Source of the DNA: ELB16-189 sp018266435
GTDB lineage: Bacteria; Bacteroidota; Bacteroidia; Cytophagales; Cyclobacteriaceae
DNA: 64,000 nt
Direction: 5' to 3'
Assembly (NCBI GenBank): GCA_030123525.1
Contig: CP126125.1
Span: forward strand, 1,922,001-1,986,000
The notes beneath the pieces are model-generated. The model was not told the DNA's origin. It saw only the letters and a list, made by a program, of their open reading frames with translations, and did not search any database. Each line of letters begins with the position of its first letter. The first letter of the stretch is position 1. Positions 1 through 8,259 of the stretch are shown here, one piece after another. A program made the translations under genes and the position numbers.

Positions 1-945
1 CGCTTCAAAATAAAGATGTACAGCACCATCCATCTTAAATTGATCTGGGAATAAATCAGGAAAAATCAATGCCACAACGCTGAACAAGTAAGCTGCGCCT
101 GCCCCCATTGAAATTAGCGTCCACATGTTAGGCGACCGATTGATGATTGATTTATAACCACGCGTAAAAAAATCGGCACTGCAATAGAACAATACAGGTG
201 TCGACAAAAGAAGCTGAATCCATCCCCACGTAGTCATGTCGGCAATGTGCGTGAGATGCAATCCAATTAGTTCTCCCATTGCTATAATGAATACAGGTAC
301 CGTAAATGCAGTGGCTATCCAAAACCGCTTCAGCATTGATTTATAGGCAGCCTCTTCTTCTTCATTGTCCTTTTGAACAACTCGTGGAACGAGTTCCATC
401 CCACAAATGGGACAGCTTCCAGGTTCATTGCGAATAATTTCAGGATGCATCGGGCACGTGTATTCTGTTGCTCTTGCTTTCAGCTTCTGTTCCTTCTCCA
501 GATGCATACCACATACCGGACAATTTCCCGGCTTCGGATATTTTTTGTCACTCTCGCAAAGCATAGGACAATAGTACTCTCCCTCTTTACTTTTCTTTTT
601 AATGGCGGGCATTGGAGGAAGCGAGTGTTGTTTTGCTTCTACATTGTCAATGTTTTTCTCTGAGTGCTCTTTCACCAAGTGCATTCCACACACGGGGCAA
701 TCTCCAGGTTCAGCATATTTTTTATCGCCTTCGCAATGCATCGGGCAATAGTACTGACTCTCTTCATGATTTTTCTCAGGAGAAGTAACCAGGTGATTAT
801 GTGAATGCTCTTCCTTTGGCTTTTCTTCAGAATGATGAAGAGGAACTAAGTTCATTCCGCAAATCGGGCATTTCCCTGGAGCATCTTTCACCACTTCCGG
901 GTGCATGGGACAAGTGTATTGCTGATGATCAGTGCTGTGTTCCAT
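1..945 (-). CDS. Heavy-metal P1B-type ATPase with four HMBD modules, N-terminal part (runs off window)
   Basis: An open frame of 315 codons starts at the ATG at 945 and runs off the left edge. Four copies of the heavy-metal-binding domain (Y-x-C-P-M ... C-P-x-C-G-M) lie at about residues 10-36, 65-92, 124-151 and 162-188, separated by His/Glu/Lys-rich linkers. From residue 207 there are membrane helices, and the end reads NMWTLISMGAGAAYLFS then VHLYFEA, which is the TM-region signature of CopA/SilP-like copper or silver ATPases. The catalytic DKTGT and CPC motifs would lie outside the window. Inferred role: ATP-driven export of Cu(I)/Ag(I) from the cytoplasm. It is downstream of a small HMBD lipoprotein on the same strand. 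The family is clear; the metal is inferred. Confidence 0.9.
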   Translation of the reverse strand, partial: MEHSTDHQQYTCPMHPEVVKDAPGKCPICGMNLVPLHHSEEKPKEEHSHNHLVTSPEKNHEESQYYCPMHCEGDKKYAEPGDCPVCGMHLVKEHSEKNIDNVEAKQHSLPPMPAIKKKSKEGEYYCPMLCESDKKYPKPGNCPVCGMHLEKEQKLKARATEYTCPMHPEIIRNEPGSCPICGMELVPRVVQKDNEEEEAAYKSMLKRFWIATAFTVPVFIIAMGELIGLHLTHIADMTTWGWIQLLLSTPVLFYCSADFFTRGYKSIINRSPNMWTLISMGAGAAYLFSVVALIFPDLFPDQFKMDGAVHLYFEA

Positions 946-981
946 AATTGGGAGTAAAATTTAAAGGGCTTTGTTAAGGGA

Positions 982-1248
982 TTAATGTTCGTGCTTAGTG
1001 CTGTCTTCGTTTTTAACAGCTTCCAATTTCATTCCGCACTTCGAACATTTGTCGCCTTCCTTGCCTGTTACCTCCGGGTGCATGGGGCAAGCATATACCG
1101 TTTCGTGTTCCTCGCCTTTAGCATGTTCATGGCCTTCCTCTTTTTGCTCTTGCTGTTCAGTCTTTTTGCTGTTACAGCTGGTGAACAAAACAGCGCCCGT
1201 TAAAAATCCTGTAGTAAGGATGGCAATCGTTACAATTGACTTTTTCAT
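982..1248 (-). CDS. Small HMBD lipoprotein, heavy-metal binding
   Basis: An 88-residue protein with a lipoprotein signal (hydrophobic segment then LFTSC at about residues 21-25), a His/Glu-rich linker, one HMBD module (YACPMHPE ... CSKCGMK, about residues 51-76) and a His-ending tail. It lies 37 bp upstream of the multi-HMBD ATPase on the same strand and 37 bp downstream of a His-rich membrane protein, so the three probably form one transcript. HMBD modules of this kind recur in the CusB-like adaptors of this window. Likely job: binding Cu(I)/Ag(I) in the periplasm or at a membrane surface; the precise function is not known. Confidence 0.85.
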   Translation of the reverse strand: MKKSIVTIAILTTGFLTGAVLFTSCNSKKTEQQEQKEEGHEHAKGEEHETVYACPMHPEVTGKEGDKCSKCGMKLEAVKNEDSTKHEH

Positions 1249-1284
1249 AGTTTTTAATGTTTAATTGGTTGAGAGAATATGTTA

Positions 1285-1956
1285 TTAATGTTCGTGATGA
1301 TGTTCCATTTCGAGGTATTTGCCCTGTGGCCCGATTCCTTCAATATGAACTAACTGAGAGCCGTAATGACCGGCACGTGAGACACTGTATGCCGACAAGG
1401 CTAACACCGCGGCTACAACTGCCCCCGCCCATCGCTTGTCCTTAAACAGAAACAAGTTGGCAACCTGAAGGAGCAAAGCGACAAAACCCGAATTGATTGT
1501 CCAGTCAGCCCATTTGTCGTGTTGATCCAACACTTGTTGAGCGTGCTCGCTGATGCCGTGTGTGTGCGGGTGGAAATTCTTGGCCGCGAACCAGGCCGCA
1601 GCTACACCCGCGAGTAAAATGGCAGTAACGATCCATGAAATTTCTTTTTTCATGAAATAGATATTGAGCAACTGCATCGCTGCCGCCACAATAATTAAGA
1701 CAATCGCAAAATGAACAATGAGCGGATGCAGTGTTGGGAAATCATCAAAGTCGGCTGTTACTTTCGATTCATCTACCGCCATTCCTTCATCGTGATGGTG
1801 AACGGTATCACCTTCCACATGCTGTTTCTTTTCGCCCATGTTCATGGTCGAATCCATGGTTTTCTTTGTACTGTCTTTTTTGTGCTTCTTCCCACCGTGT
1901 GCCATCGCTCCGGTTAAGACCAAGAGGAAAGCAAGAGAGAATATAAGATGCTTCAT
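1285..1956 (-). CDS. DUF2231-type membrane protein with His-rich ends
   Basis: A 223-residue protein with a signal peptide (cleavage near AMAHGGKKHKK), a His/Asp/Met-rich periplasmic stretch to about residue 70, then about four membrane helices starting with FPTLHPLIVHFAIVL, the LHPxxVHF motif typical of DUF2231 predicted membrane proteins. A second helix pair follows an HPHTHG loop and the C-terminus ends MEHHHEH. The His clusters at both ends and the position next to HMBD genes suggest a metal-linked role, but DUF2231 has no firm function that I can name. Confidence 0.8.
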   Translation of the reverse strand: MKHLIFSLAFLLVLTGAMAHGGKKHKKDSTKKTMDSTMNMGEKKQHVEGDTVHHHDEGMAVDESKVTADFDDFPTLHPLIVHFAIVLIIVAAAMQLLNIYFMKKEISWIVTAILLAGVAAAWFAAKNFHPHTHGISEHAQQVLDQHDKWADWTINSGFVALLLQVANLFLFKDKRWAGAVVAAVLALSAYSVSRAGHYGSQLVHIEGIGPQGKYLEMEHHHEH

Positions 1957-1998
1957 AGTTTAAGGTTTAAGAGTTGGGTACATGTTGGATTATAATTG

Positions 1999-3249
1999 TT
2001 AAGCTGATTTGGCAATTTTTTCCAGGATTTTATGACTTTCACCGAACTTGCAAAGTGCATCACAATTTTCGCGCAAGTCAGAGAACAAAATGTATTTAAT
2101 CTTTACGTTGCTATTCCTTATAGAAGGCCGGCTGAGTTGCAGTACAACATCTTTCTCACGGTTGTTGGGGATGATAATGAAAAGCGAAATGTTATGGTCA
2201 GCAAATGAAATGGCAAGATCACTCAGTCTTAAAATGCCAGAATAGATTGATGTGCTTTTTTCTACTTCAAACGCGCATGCGGCTTTATTGCCATTTCTCT
2301 CAAACCATATTACATCAATGAGTTGTATTGTGTTAAGTGTCTCCTTATCAACCGCGAGGTGAGGAAAAGCGGTGAGACTTATGAACGAAAAATTTATTTC
2401 CCCGTAACATTTGCCACGATCATTACTGGCAGCTATAGGATCATAGCCCAGCGCCTTCCCAATTTTCAGCAGATGATACTGCATTTCAGTATGCAAATCC
2501 TCTTCATGTTTCTCACTAAGTACTTCTTTATGACGTCTATTGTATTGCTTCAAAAGTTTGGCTTTGTCCTCTTCGGAAATCACCTGCCCTTCGATGATAA
2601 TATTTTTGACTCCTATTTCGAAAAACAGCCCCGCGATAGCGCCAAGGTCATTCGATAGCTGGTCTTTGTTGTCTGTATTGGTCTTCAAAATTACCTCGCG
2701 CATTTTGAGGTACTCCTGCCAGCTTCCAAGTTTCTTGTTATCACGAAACAGGTAATTGAATCCGTTAACAATGGCCGTGTTGAATGGCGGCAAAATGGTT
2801 GGATGTAAAAAATATAGAATGCTTGCCACGGCCGGGCCAAGTCCTTTAATTTTTAATTCGTCAAGTTTGATAATCTCACGAATGAGTTGATCTTCTTTCG
2901 AAGCGTAAAAACAATTTTCAAGGAATTGACCAAAGGCTTTTTTGTTAGTTTGATTTTCATAAATATCCGGAATGCGCATTTTTGGTTTCCAATAGAACGG
3001 ATGCGCAGCTCCTTCGAACACTTCCTTTTGTTCTGTGATGGCTGAAAGAACAAATTCAAGCGATGAACCTTTAAAATCGTTGCCGAACTTTTCGTTCTTA
3101 ATATCTTCAATTACCTGCAACACGCCTCGTTTTATTGCACGGAAAGCTTTTAAACGTTCCTCGCTTCCGATGAACCAGCTATTGTAAACCGAAGCCGGAT
3201 CGGACTTATATTTTTTGATAATGTCGTGCAGAAGTTGCCGTTGGTCCAT
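1999..3249 (-). CDS. Helix-hairpin-helix plus PD-(D/E)xK-like putative nuclease
   Basis: A 416-residue cytoplasmic protein without signal or TM helices. Residues about 132-148 (LKIKGLGPAVASILYFL) resemble a helix-hairpin-helix DNA-binding segment. The C-terminal part has IGKALGYDPIAASNDRGK at about 263-280, then D312 and FEVEKS at 327-332 followed by SIYSGILRLSDL, an arrangement like the D ... ExE/K core of restriction-type PD-(D/E)xK domains. Assignment as a nuclease is inference from these motifs. It is the last gene of the left cluster, 20 bp downstream of an NTF2-like gene, and has no visible methyltransferase partner, so it is not an obvious classical restriction-modification gene. A DNA-defence or repair role is possible. 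Confidence 0.55.
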   Translation of the reverse strand: MDQRQLLHDIIKKYKSDPASVYNSWFIGSEERLKAFRAIKRGVLQVIEDIKNEKFGNDFKGSSLEFVLSAITEQKEVFEGAAHPFYWKPKMRIPDIYENQTNKKAFGQFLENCFYASKEDQLIREIIKLDELKIKGLGPAVASILYFLHPTILPPFNTAIVNGFNYLFRDNKKLGSWQEYLKMREVILKTNTDNKDQLSNDLGAIAGLFFEIGVKNIIIEGQVISEEDKAKLLKQYNRRHKEVLSEKHEEDLHTEMQYHLLKIGKALGYDPIAASNDRGKCYGEINFSFISLTAFPHLAVDKETLNTIQLIDVIWFERNGNKAACAFEVEKSTSIYSGILRLSDLAISFADHNISLFIIIPNNREKDVVLQLSRPSIRNSNVKIKYILFSDLRENCDALCKFGESHKILEKIAKSA

Positions 3250-3269
3250 GGGTTTTATTTGCGTTAGAA

Positions 3270-3719
3270 CTATGGCCTGCGGGATGAGCTATGCGTTTGC
3301 ATAATTTTCCATTCTCCATTTTCTTTCTTTAAAATTGAGGTAGCCACGCCTTTCCTTTCGGCAACCGAGTTGTCCTTCTTAACAGTAATTTTGTATTTAT
3401 ATGATTCTGTAACAAAAGCATACGGGAGGTCAATAGTGACGTCAACCTTATAGTCACTGAACTTAAACGATTTGAATTCATCCAATTCCGGGGCGAGGTG
3501 ATGAGCTACATACGTCTGATAGTTGCCCTCAACTCCGCCAGATTCAACCACAACTGATTTTGACATAAACAATTTGCTTGTGCCAGTTGTATCAAGACGC
3601 TCCATTGCACTCTGATATAAAGAAATTGTTTTAGTGACCATTGCCAGGTCATCAGAATTTGCCTGAGCCTGACTGTAGGCACAGACTGCTGATAAAAGTA
3701 TTACACTTAGTATTTTCAT
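3270..3719 (-). CDS. Secreted NTF2-like (SnoaL/DUF4440-type) protein
   Basis: A 149-residue protein with a clear signal peptide (MKILSVILLSAVCAYSQAQA). The mature part begins with an ADDLAMVTKTIS-like helix and runs through alternating strands to GEWKIMQTHSSSRRP, the C-terminal strand pattern of the NTF2-like superfamily (compare 'W+I...HxS' in SnoaL/DUF4440 proteins). No catalytic residues can be assigned. It sits between a nuclease-like gene and a membrane-anchored protein at the distal end of the cus operon, with spacings of 20 and 14 bp. Confidence 0.65.
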   Translation of the reverse strand: MKILSVILLSAVCAYSQAQANSDDLAMVTKTISLYQSAMERLDTTGTSKLFMSKSVVVESGGVEGNYQTYVAHHLAPELDEFKSFKFSDYKVDVTIDLPYAFVTESYKYKITVKKDNSVAERKGVATSILKKENGEWKIMQTHSSSRRP

Positions 3720-3733
3720 AAATTAGTTTTGTT

Positions 3734-4207
3734 TCACTTTTTGAAATATTTCTTAGCGTTTTGTTCTGATTCGAAATATAGAATACTACCTGGCTTTACA
3801 GAACTCATGGATATAAAGGCAAGTGCTTTATCAACTTTAGCGTTGCTATAGGGGTCAACTGCAAAGCGGTCAGCCTCATTTGAGTTAAGATTGCGCTCGC
3901 TCTTTTCTCCACAGACGTAATAAGTCTTATTTTGGATTATCACCGGCATTTGATTTGTTGCCAAGTACCTGTTACCTACCATGCAAACCAATTGATGTTC
4001 GATCTCCACACCCGGAGCAGGTAATGTCGCTTTATATTTTTCAAGCATCTCACTTTCATGTTTCTCATTTTGGTAAGTGTGCACCACTAACCAGACAAAG
4101 AAACCGCCAATAACAACTATGGCCAATGTTGTGATGAATACATCAAACCACTTTGTTTTCTTCTTTTTGCTATTCGCGGTTGGCTTAATGATTTGCTTCT
4201 TTTTCAT
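3734..4207 (-). CDS. Membrane-anchored periplasmic protein, YHS/TRASH-like, unknown function
   Basis: The frame is open to 4279, but the ATG at 4207 (MKKKQIIKPT...) is the likely start because it places a Lys-rich cytoplasmic tail directly before one membrane helix (about residues 22-42, FITTLAIVVIGGFFVWLVV). The periplasmic part contains LVCMVGNRYL, then IIQNKTYYVCGEKSE and a C-terminal SILYFESEQNAKKYFKK. The two separated Cys followed by a final 'F.S..NA.K.F' helix resembles NosL/YHS-type metal-binding folds (inference). It lies 79 bp downstream of a DUF3347 gene in the copper cluster. The specific function is not known. Confidence 0.6.
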   Translation of the reverse strand: MKKKQIIKPTANSKKKKTKWFDVFITTLAIVVIGGFFVWLVVHTYQNEKHESEMLEKYKATLPAPGVEIEHQLVCMVGNRYLATNQMPVIIQNKTYYVCGEKSERNLNSNEADRFAVDPYSNAKVDKALAFISMSSVKPGSILYFESEQNAKKYFKK

Positions 4208-4286
4208 ACTCAATAAAAATCGCAGTCGATATATTCTGATTCTTACGGGGAAAGGAGGAAGGGATTTATCCACCTCCATTTTCTTA

Positions 4287-4793
4287 TTAGTGAATCATTT
4301 CCTTTACGCCTCCACACTTCAGCATTTGATCGCCATAGTAAGGGTTCTTAATTTCTTTTTCGTTGGAGAGCCAGGAGGCTTTAGCCATGGGGCAGTATTC
4401 AAGGTAAATCATCCCCATCGAAAGCTTTCCGTCTTTTACCAACATGGCCATCATGTTGCTCACGCCTGAAAAGGCTTCGCGCTGACCTTCCAGGTTAGGT
4501 GCAGTAACTAGTTTAGCTGCTTCATCGGCTACCATCTTACCATTAGTAACATCCTTCAAAGATTTTAGCAGTTCGTTTGCCGCTTTCTTTGCACCATCCT
4601 GATTGGAGGCCACCAGCGCATCTTTCAGATGGATATAGTGTTCATAGGCTTTTCCTAATTTGGCATCTTTGAACATTGCCACGTTCTGATCCATTTTCTT
4701 TTCATCACTGTGTTTAGCGTGATCGTGTTGTGCAAAGGCTCCCCAGCTACCTAGAACCAGGCAAAGCATCATCGTTTTTGTTTTCATATTCAT
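4287..4793 (-). CDS. Secreted DUF3347 protein
   Basis: A 168-residue protein with a signal peptide (ending GAFAQ), then HDHAKHSDEKK and an all-helical DUF3347 domain ending IYLEYCPMAKASWLSNEKEI, NPYYGDQMLKCGGVKE. The CPMA and MLKCG motifs are the family hallmarks and are repeated at the C-terminus of the 567-residue CusB-like adaptor at 5221-6924. DUF3347 domains are often found with CusB adaptors and are presumed to bind copper or silver through these Cys/Met residues. An alternative ATG two codons downstream is equally possible. It lies downstream of a deleted methyltransferase gene. Confidence 0.85.
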   Translation of the reverse strand: MNMKTKTMMLCLVLGSWGAFAQHDHAKHSDEKKMDQNVAMFKDAKLGKAYEHYIHLKDALVASNQDGAKKAANELLKSLKDVTNGKMVADEAAKLVTAPNLEGQREAFSGVSNMMAMLVKDGKLSMGMIYLEYCPMAKASWLSNEKEIKNPYYGDQMLKCGGVKEMIH

Positions 4794-4812
4794 TCGGTTT
4801 ATTGTATAACAT

Positions 4813-5072
4813 TTAAAGTGTGGACCCTGTTTGTTTAATTCCTTTTATCAAGTGTACGGTTCCAAATAATGTCTTAAAATGCATTGTTTCTTCAACATGG
4901 GAGAATTCGGATTCCCTGACCACATAACGCGGTCTTCGGGTTTAATCTTCATTTGGTTAATAAGAGCAGTCTTAAACTTTCGTTCAGGCATGGTCAACTG
5001 TAGTATCGGGTCATACACTTTAGTAAGCCAATCGTACTTGAGTACCAGTATATAGTTTTTGTTTTTAATCAT
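4813..5072 (-). pseudogene. SAM-dependent methyltransferase with core deleted
   Basis: The frame starting at 5072 gives a typical small methyltransferase N-terminus (YDWLTKVYDPILQLTMPERK then MKIKPEDRV), but the next expected element, the SAM-binding LDxGCGTG motif, is absent. Immediately after, a second frame encodes VEETMHFKTLFGTVHLIKG and IKQTGSTL up to a stop at 4813-4815, which matches the normal C-terminus of such enzymes. The two ends are therefore joined by a deletion that removed the catalytic core and shifted the frame. It cannot be a working methyltransferase. It lies between the small CC membrane protein and the DUF3347 gene, 7 bp downstream of the former. Confidence 0.8.
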
Positions 5073-5079
5073 GGTTGGC

Positions 5080-5214
5080 TCATTTAATATTAAATTGATT
5101 CCATAGAAGAATTAACACAATGATTACTAGAGCAACGTACAAAGCACGCTTCAACCACAGCCTCCATACTGGAGTGGGCTTGGGATCACCGGTCTCACAA
5201 CAAGGTTTAGCCAC
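5080..5214 (-). CDS. Small Cys-Cys membrane protein, GTG start
   Basis: A 44-codon frame with GTG at 5214 and TGA at 5080-5082. The product begins VAKPCCETGDPKP, has a basic WRLWLKRA segment, then a single membrane helix (ALYVALVIIVLILLW) and a short NQFNIK tail. The start is 7 bp beyond the adaptor stop and the end is 7 bp before the methyltransferase relic, so it fits tightly in the operon. The N-terminal Cys-Cys pair facing the cytoplasm would be suited to soft-metal binding (inference). There is no strong Shine-Dalgarno motif, which is common in Bacteroidota. Confidence is moderate because it is short. Confidence 0.6.
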   Translation of the reverse strand: MAKPCCETGDPKPTPVWRLWLKRALYVALVIIVLILLWNQFNIK

Positions 5215-5220
5215 AACGTT

Positions 5221-6924
5221 TCATTTTAAAGTCTCTTTCGTCTCACCACATTTCAGCATCTGTTCACCGAAATAAGGATTGCTGATTTCCTTTTCTGCGC
5301 TAATCCAAAAAGCGCCTTTGCTATCGAATGCCATTGGGCAGAATTGATAATAGGCGTGAATCCCCTCCACGCCAAATGTTTTGATCGAAGTGTAAAGTGC
5401 ATCGGTCAATTGGGCGAAAGATGCCCGTTGTATTTCAATGTCTTTTGTGGCTTGGATCAACCTGACAGATTCTTTCATGCGCTTGAGTTGTTTCATCCAC
5501 TTCATGTGCGTATCCCCATTTAGAAGAGACATATCCACTTTTTCTAAAGAAGAAGAAACCCCTTCGATTTTTTCAGACGCAGCTTTCGGGTCTGACGAAA
5601 CAAAAGCATCTTTTACTTTCAGGTATGGAGCAAGTAAGGCACGTAGCTGCTTTGCGAATTCAGGGTTTACAGAAATTGCTTTATTCATGTCTTGAGATTG
5701 TGAAACTGTTTGACTGACCATTTTCGTTGACCCGTGATTATGACCCGCCATCGGGTTTGCCCCCTTCTTCAGTACGATTTCGCTGTAAAGCAAATAGGCT
5801 CCAGTAACTACAATAGAATCACCTTCTTCAATGCCGCTGGTGATTTCAACCTTGTTAAAATTCTCCAAACCGGTTGTTACCATCTGAGCTTTGAATATTC
5901 CCTTACCCATTTTTTTATAAACGTGATTGCGATTTTGTTCACGGACTACGGCATCCGCTGGAAGTATAAGGGCTTTCTTTTCGGAGTGTTCGAAAACTAT
6001 TTCAGCTTGCATGCCGGGAACAAATTGATAGTCGGGATTTGAAAGTGCAGCCCTCAGAACAAAGATTTGGCTGGCCTGCCGATATTCCGGAGAAAGAAAA
6101 ATTACAGTGCTTTGAATAGGGTGGTTTTCAAAGCCGTTTACATAAATAGTGACAGCGTCTTTCAATTTTATAAGTGAAGCCTCTCTTGGATATAATTCAG
6201 CTTCTACCCACAACCTGTTCAACTTTTCCAATCGATAAAGAGCGGCACCTTCCGTAACGTATTGTCCCTCCGATACCATAATCTCTGTGATGATGCCCGA
6301 GGCCGGAGCTACGAATTGAATCTTTGGCGTGGTTATTTTTGAATCTGATAATGCCTTGATCTGTTCATCGGTCATCCCATACAACCATAGTTTCTTTTTT
6401 GCGGCTTCTATGTAGGATTGATAACGTTTGTTGTCAATTGATTTCGCTTGTTCAACAGCCAATAAAAACTCCTGCTGATAAGTAAGAAGTTGTTCGCTGT
6501 AGATTTCATAAATGACTTGGCCTTTATTGATTGGTACACCCGTCTCTTTGATATAAAGTTTATCTAAGCGACCCGGAACACGCGTGCTGACTACTTCAGT
6601 CTGATTTTCATCCGCTTTAAGCTTTCCGTTTAGCAGAATACTGTTGCCTATGTTTTGGATGCTGACTCTCTGTACCGTCACATTGGCGAGTTCAATTTGG
6701 CTTTCGTTTAATGTAACTTCCGATTTATCTCCTCCGGCTGATACAAGTACAAGATCCATTCCGCAAATAGGGCATGACCCTGGTTTGTCCTGTACAATTT
6801 GCGGATGCATAGGGCAAGTATATGTCTGCTTTTTTTCAGCGGTTGTGCTCTTATCTTTTTTCAAATTGCAAGCTGACAGGCTCGCAACAAAAACGATAAT
6901 TATATAATAGCTTATCTTCTTCAT
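5221..6924 (-). CDS. cusB: CusB-like RND periplasmic adaptor with HMBD and DUF3347 (second adaptor of cus operon 1)
   Basis: A 567-residue lipoprotein (signal ending LSAC, residue 19). Domains in order: HMBD at about 35-62 (YTCPMHPQ ... CPICGMDL); membrane-fusion core with alpha-hairpin and lipoyl/barrel-sandwich halves (about 90-390; VPASGIITEIMVSEGQYVTEG-type segment, LWVEAELYPREA); linker with MAGHNHGSTK; and a C-terminal DUF3347 (about 425-565, YQFCPMAF, NPYFGEQMLKCG). It would link the inner-membrane CusA halves with the TolC-type channel and hand over Cu(I)/Ag(I). It starts 6 bp after the first adaptor gene. Compared with the 364-residue adaptor of cus operon 2 it has the same core (LLTYQQEFLLAVEQ versus LLSYENEYLLAIDE) plus both extra metal-binding domains. 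Confidence 0.92.
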   Translation of the reverse strand: MKKISYYIIIVFVASLSACNLKKDKSTTAEKKQTYTCPMHPQIVQDKPGSCPICGMDLVLVSAGGDKSEVTLNESQIELANVTVQRVSIQNIGNSILLNGKLKADENQTEVVSTRVPGRLDKLYIKETGVPINKGQVIYEIYSEQLLTYQQEFLLAVEQAKSIDNKRYQSYIEAAKKKLWLYGMTDEQIKALSDSKITTPKIQFVAPASGIITEIMVSEGQYVTEGAALYRLEKLNRLWVEAELYPREASLIKLKDAVTIYVNGFENHPIQSTVIFLSPEYRQASQIFVLRAALSNPDYQFVPGMQAEIVFEHSEKKALILPADAVVREQNRNHVYKKMGKGIFKAQMVTTGLENFNKVEITSGIEEGDSIVVTGAYLLYSEIVLKKGANPMAGHNHGSTKMVSQTVSQSQDMNKAISVNPEFAKQLRALLAPYLKVKDAFVSSDPKAASEKIEGVSSSLEKVDMSLLNGDTHMKWMKQLKRMKESVRLIQATKDIEIQRASFAQLTDALYTSIKTFGVEGIHAYYQFCPMAFDSKGAFWISAEKEISNPYFGEQMLKCGETKETLK

Positions 6925-6929
6925 GGCGC

Positions 6930-8258
6930 TTATGGGTTCATCACTTTTATAAAACTTTCGCTGTCCACCAGATATTGAGCATTGGCCGCGATCTCCGATG
7001 ACTCATCAAGACCTTCTTTAAGTTCAATCCAACCATCAGACTCCAAGCCTGTTTTTACTTTGAAAGGTGCAAACGTTCCTTTGGTCTTTATAAAAACTAT
7101 TTGCTGAACACCCAAATCAAGTAAGGCAACCTTCGGTATCCATAATGCTGGAGCTTCGGAGCGGTTTAGTTTCCCTGTTACCAATTGGCCTACGCGTAGC
7201 GTGTTCCTGCTATCATTTAAGTAGGCACGCACTTGCAGGAACTGCTTACCCTCACCAAAGAATGGTTGTATAAAATCAACTCGCGCAGCGATAGTTTGAT
7301 CCAACCCATTCACCTGCAATTCTATCGGGTCTCCTCTGCGAATTTGTTTTCCCTCGCTAGCGGAGAAATAAAGCTCTGCCCACAGGCGAGTACCGTCTAC
7401 AACGTTAAAGACGCTTTGCCCTGCTGTAACATACGTCCCTTCGCGAATGCTAAATTGAGAACCCTGAGTTGGAGTAGAGGCAGAAGGGCTCATTCCACTT
7501 GCTGATTGCATTCCCCCATTAGGCTTTTTATTCGCCCCTCCGTTCATGGACGAAGGTTGGATTGAATTTGTTGAGATCAATGGAGCAGAAGAAGTTGTTG
7601 ATTCAACTATGTACCCTGAATAGGGGCTGAGTATTGCGATGGAGTAACTCTCTTTTCCGCTTGAAATTACCTGTTCAATCTGGTCTGTCGTGAGTCCTAG
7701 GAGTCGTAGTTTTTCTTTGGTTGCATTGACAATTTCATTGTCTTCCTTGTTCTCATGAACAACATAAAGCAACTCTCTTTGAGCAGTAACAATCTCAGGG
7801 CTATATATCTCCATAATAACCTGGCCCTTTCTTACAGGTTGGTAATTGGATTTCAGATACAATTTTTCAATTCTTCCAGCAAACCGAACTGGCACTGAAT
7901 AAGTCTTGCGGGTATCATAACTGATTATTCCGTCTGCCCTCGCTGTAGTTGACAATGTCTTTAGCGTAGGGTGAATCGTTTGAATAGAAGCAACCACTGA
8001 AGAATTGGTCGGTTTGGCCAACGTTTTAATGTCTTCGGTAATTATCGTTTGGCTCTCACCGTTTGACTTTTTAACCAAGTCCATTCCGCAAATCGGGCAT
8101 GTTCCGGGTTTATCTTGTAAAACTTGCGGATGCATAGAACAGGTGTACTCATCATGTTCATGTGCTTGCTGATCCTTGCTCTTATTGCATGCCGAGAGCA
8201 GTGCTATAAGCAGCATTAAAGGAGTTAACTTGAGGAGCATCTTATTGACGTTTTTCAT
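6930..8258 (-). CDS. cusB: CusB-like RND periplasmic adaptor with HMBD and Met-rich insert (first adaptor of cus operon 1)
   Basis: The start is taken at the ATG at 8258 (MKNVNKMLLKLTPLMLL...), because it gives a clean lipoprotein signal ending LLSAC and lies just past the TolC stop; the frame itself is open to 8282. Domains: HMBD (YTCSMHPQ ... CPICGMDL), alpha-hairpin (YSPEIVTAQRELLYVV), then between the lipoyl halves an insert rich in Met, Gly, Ser and Asn (from about STTSSAP to GSQFSIREG), then LWAELYFSASEG and the beta-barrel. The insert recurs in the 406-residue adaptor of cus operon 2. The role is periplasmic adaptor and metal handover to CusA (family knowledge). It overlaps no gene and is 1 bp from the TolC stop. 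Confidence 0.92.
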   Translation of the reverse strand: MKNVNKMLLKLTPLMLLIALLSACNKSKDQQAHEHDEYTCSMHPQVLQDKPGTCPICGMDLVKKSNGESQTIITEDIKTLAKPTNSSVVASIQTIHPTLKTLSTTARADGIISYDTRKTYSVPVRFAGRIEKLYLKSNYQPVRKGQVIMEIYSPEIVTAQRELLYVVHENKEDNEIVNATKEKLRLLGLTTDQIEQVISSGKESYSIAILSPYSGYIVESTTSSAPLISTNSIQPSSMNGGANKKPNGGMQSASGMSPSASTPTQGSQFSIREGTYVTAGQSVFNVVDGTRLWAELYFSASEGKQIRRGDPIELQVNGLDQTIAARVDFIQPFFGEGKQFLQVRAYLNDSRNTLRVGQLVTGKLNRSEAPALWIPKVALLDLGVQQIVFIKTKGTFAPFKVKTGLESDGWIELKEGLDESSEIAANAQYLVDSESFIKVMNP

Positions 8259-8259
8259 T

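Noticed and set aside
373..1445. Several plus-strand open frames (373-663, 985-1203, 998-1264, 1257-1445)
   Set aside because: They are antisense to the HMBD ATPase, HMBD lipoprotein and DUF2231 genes and have no recognisable protein features.
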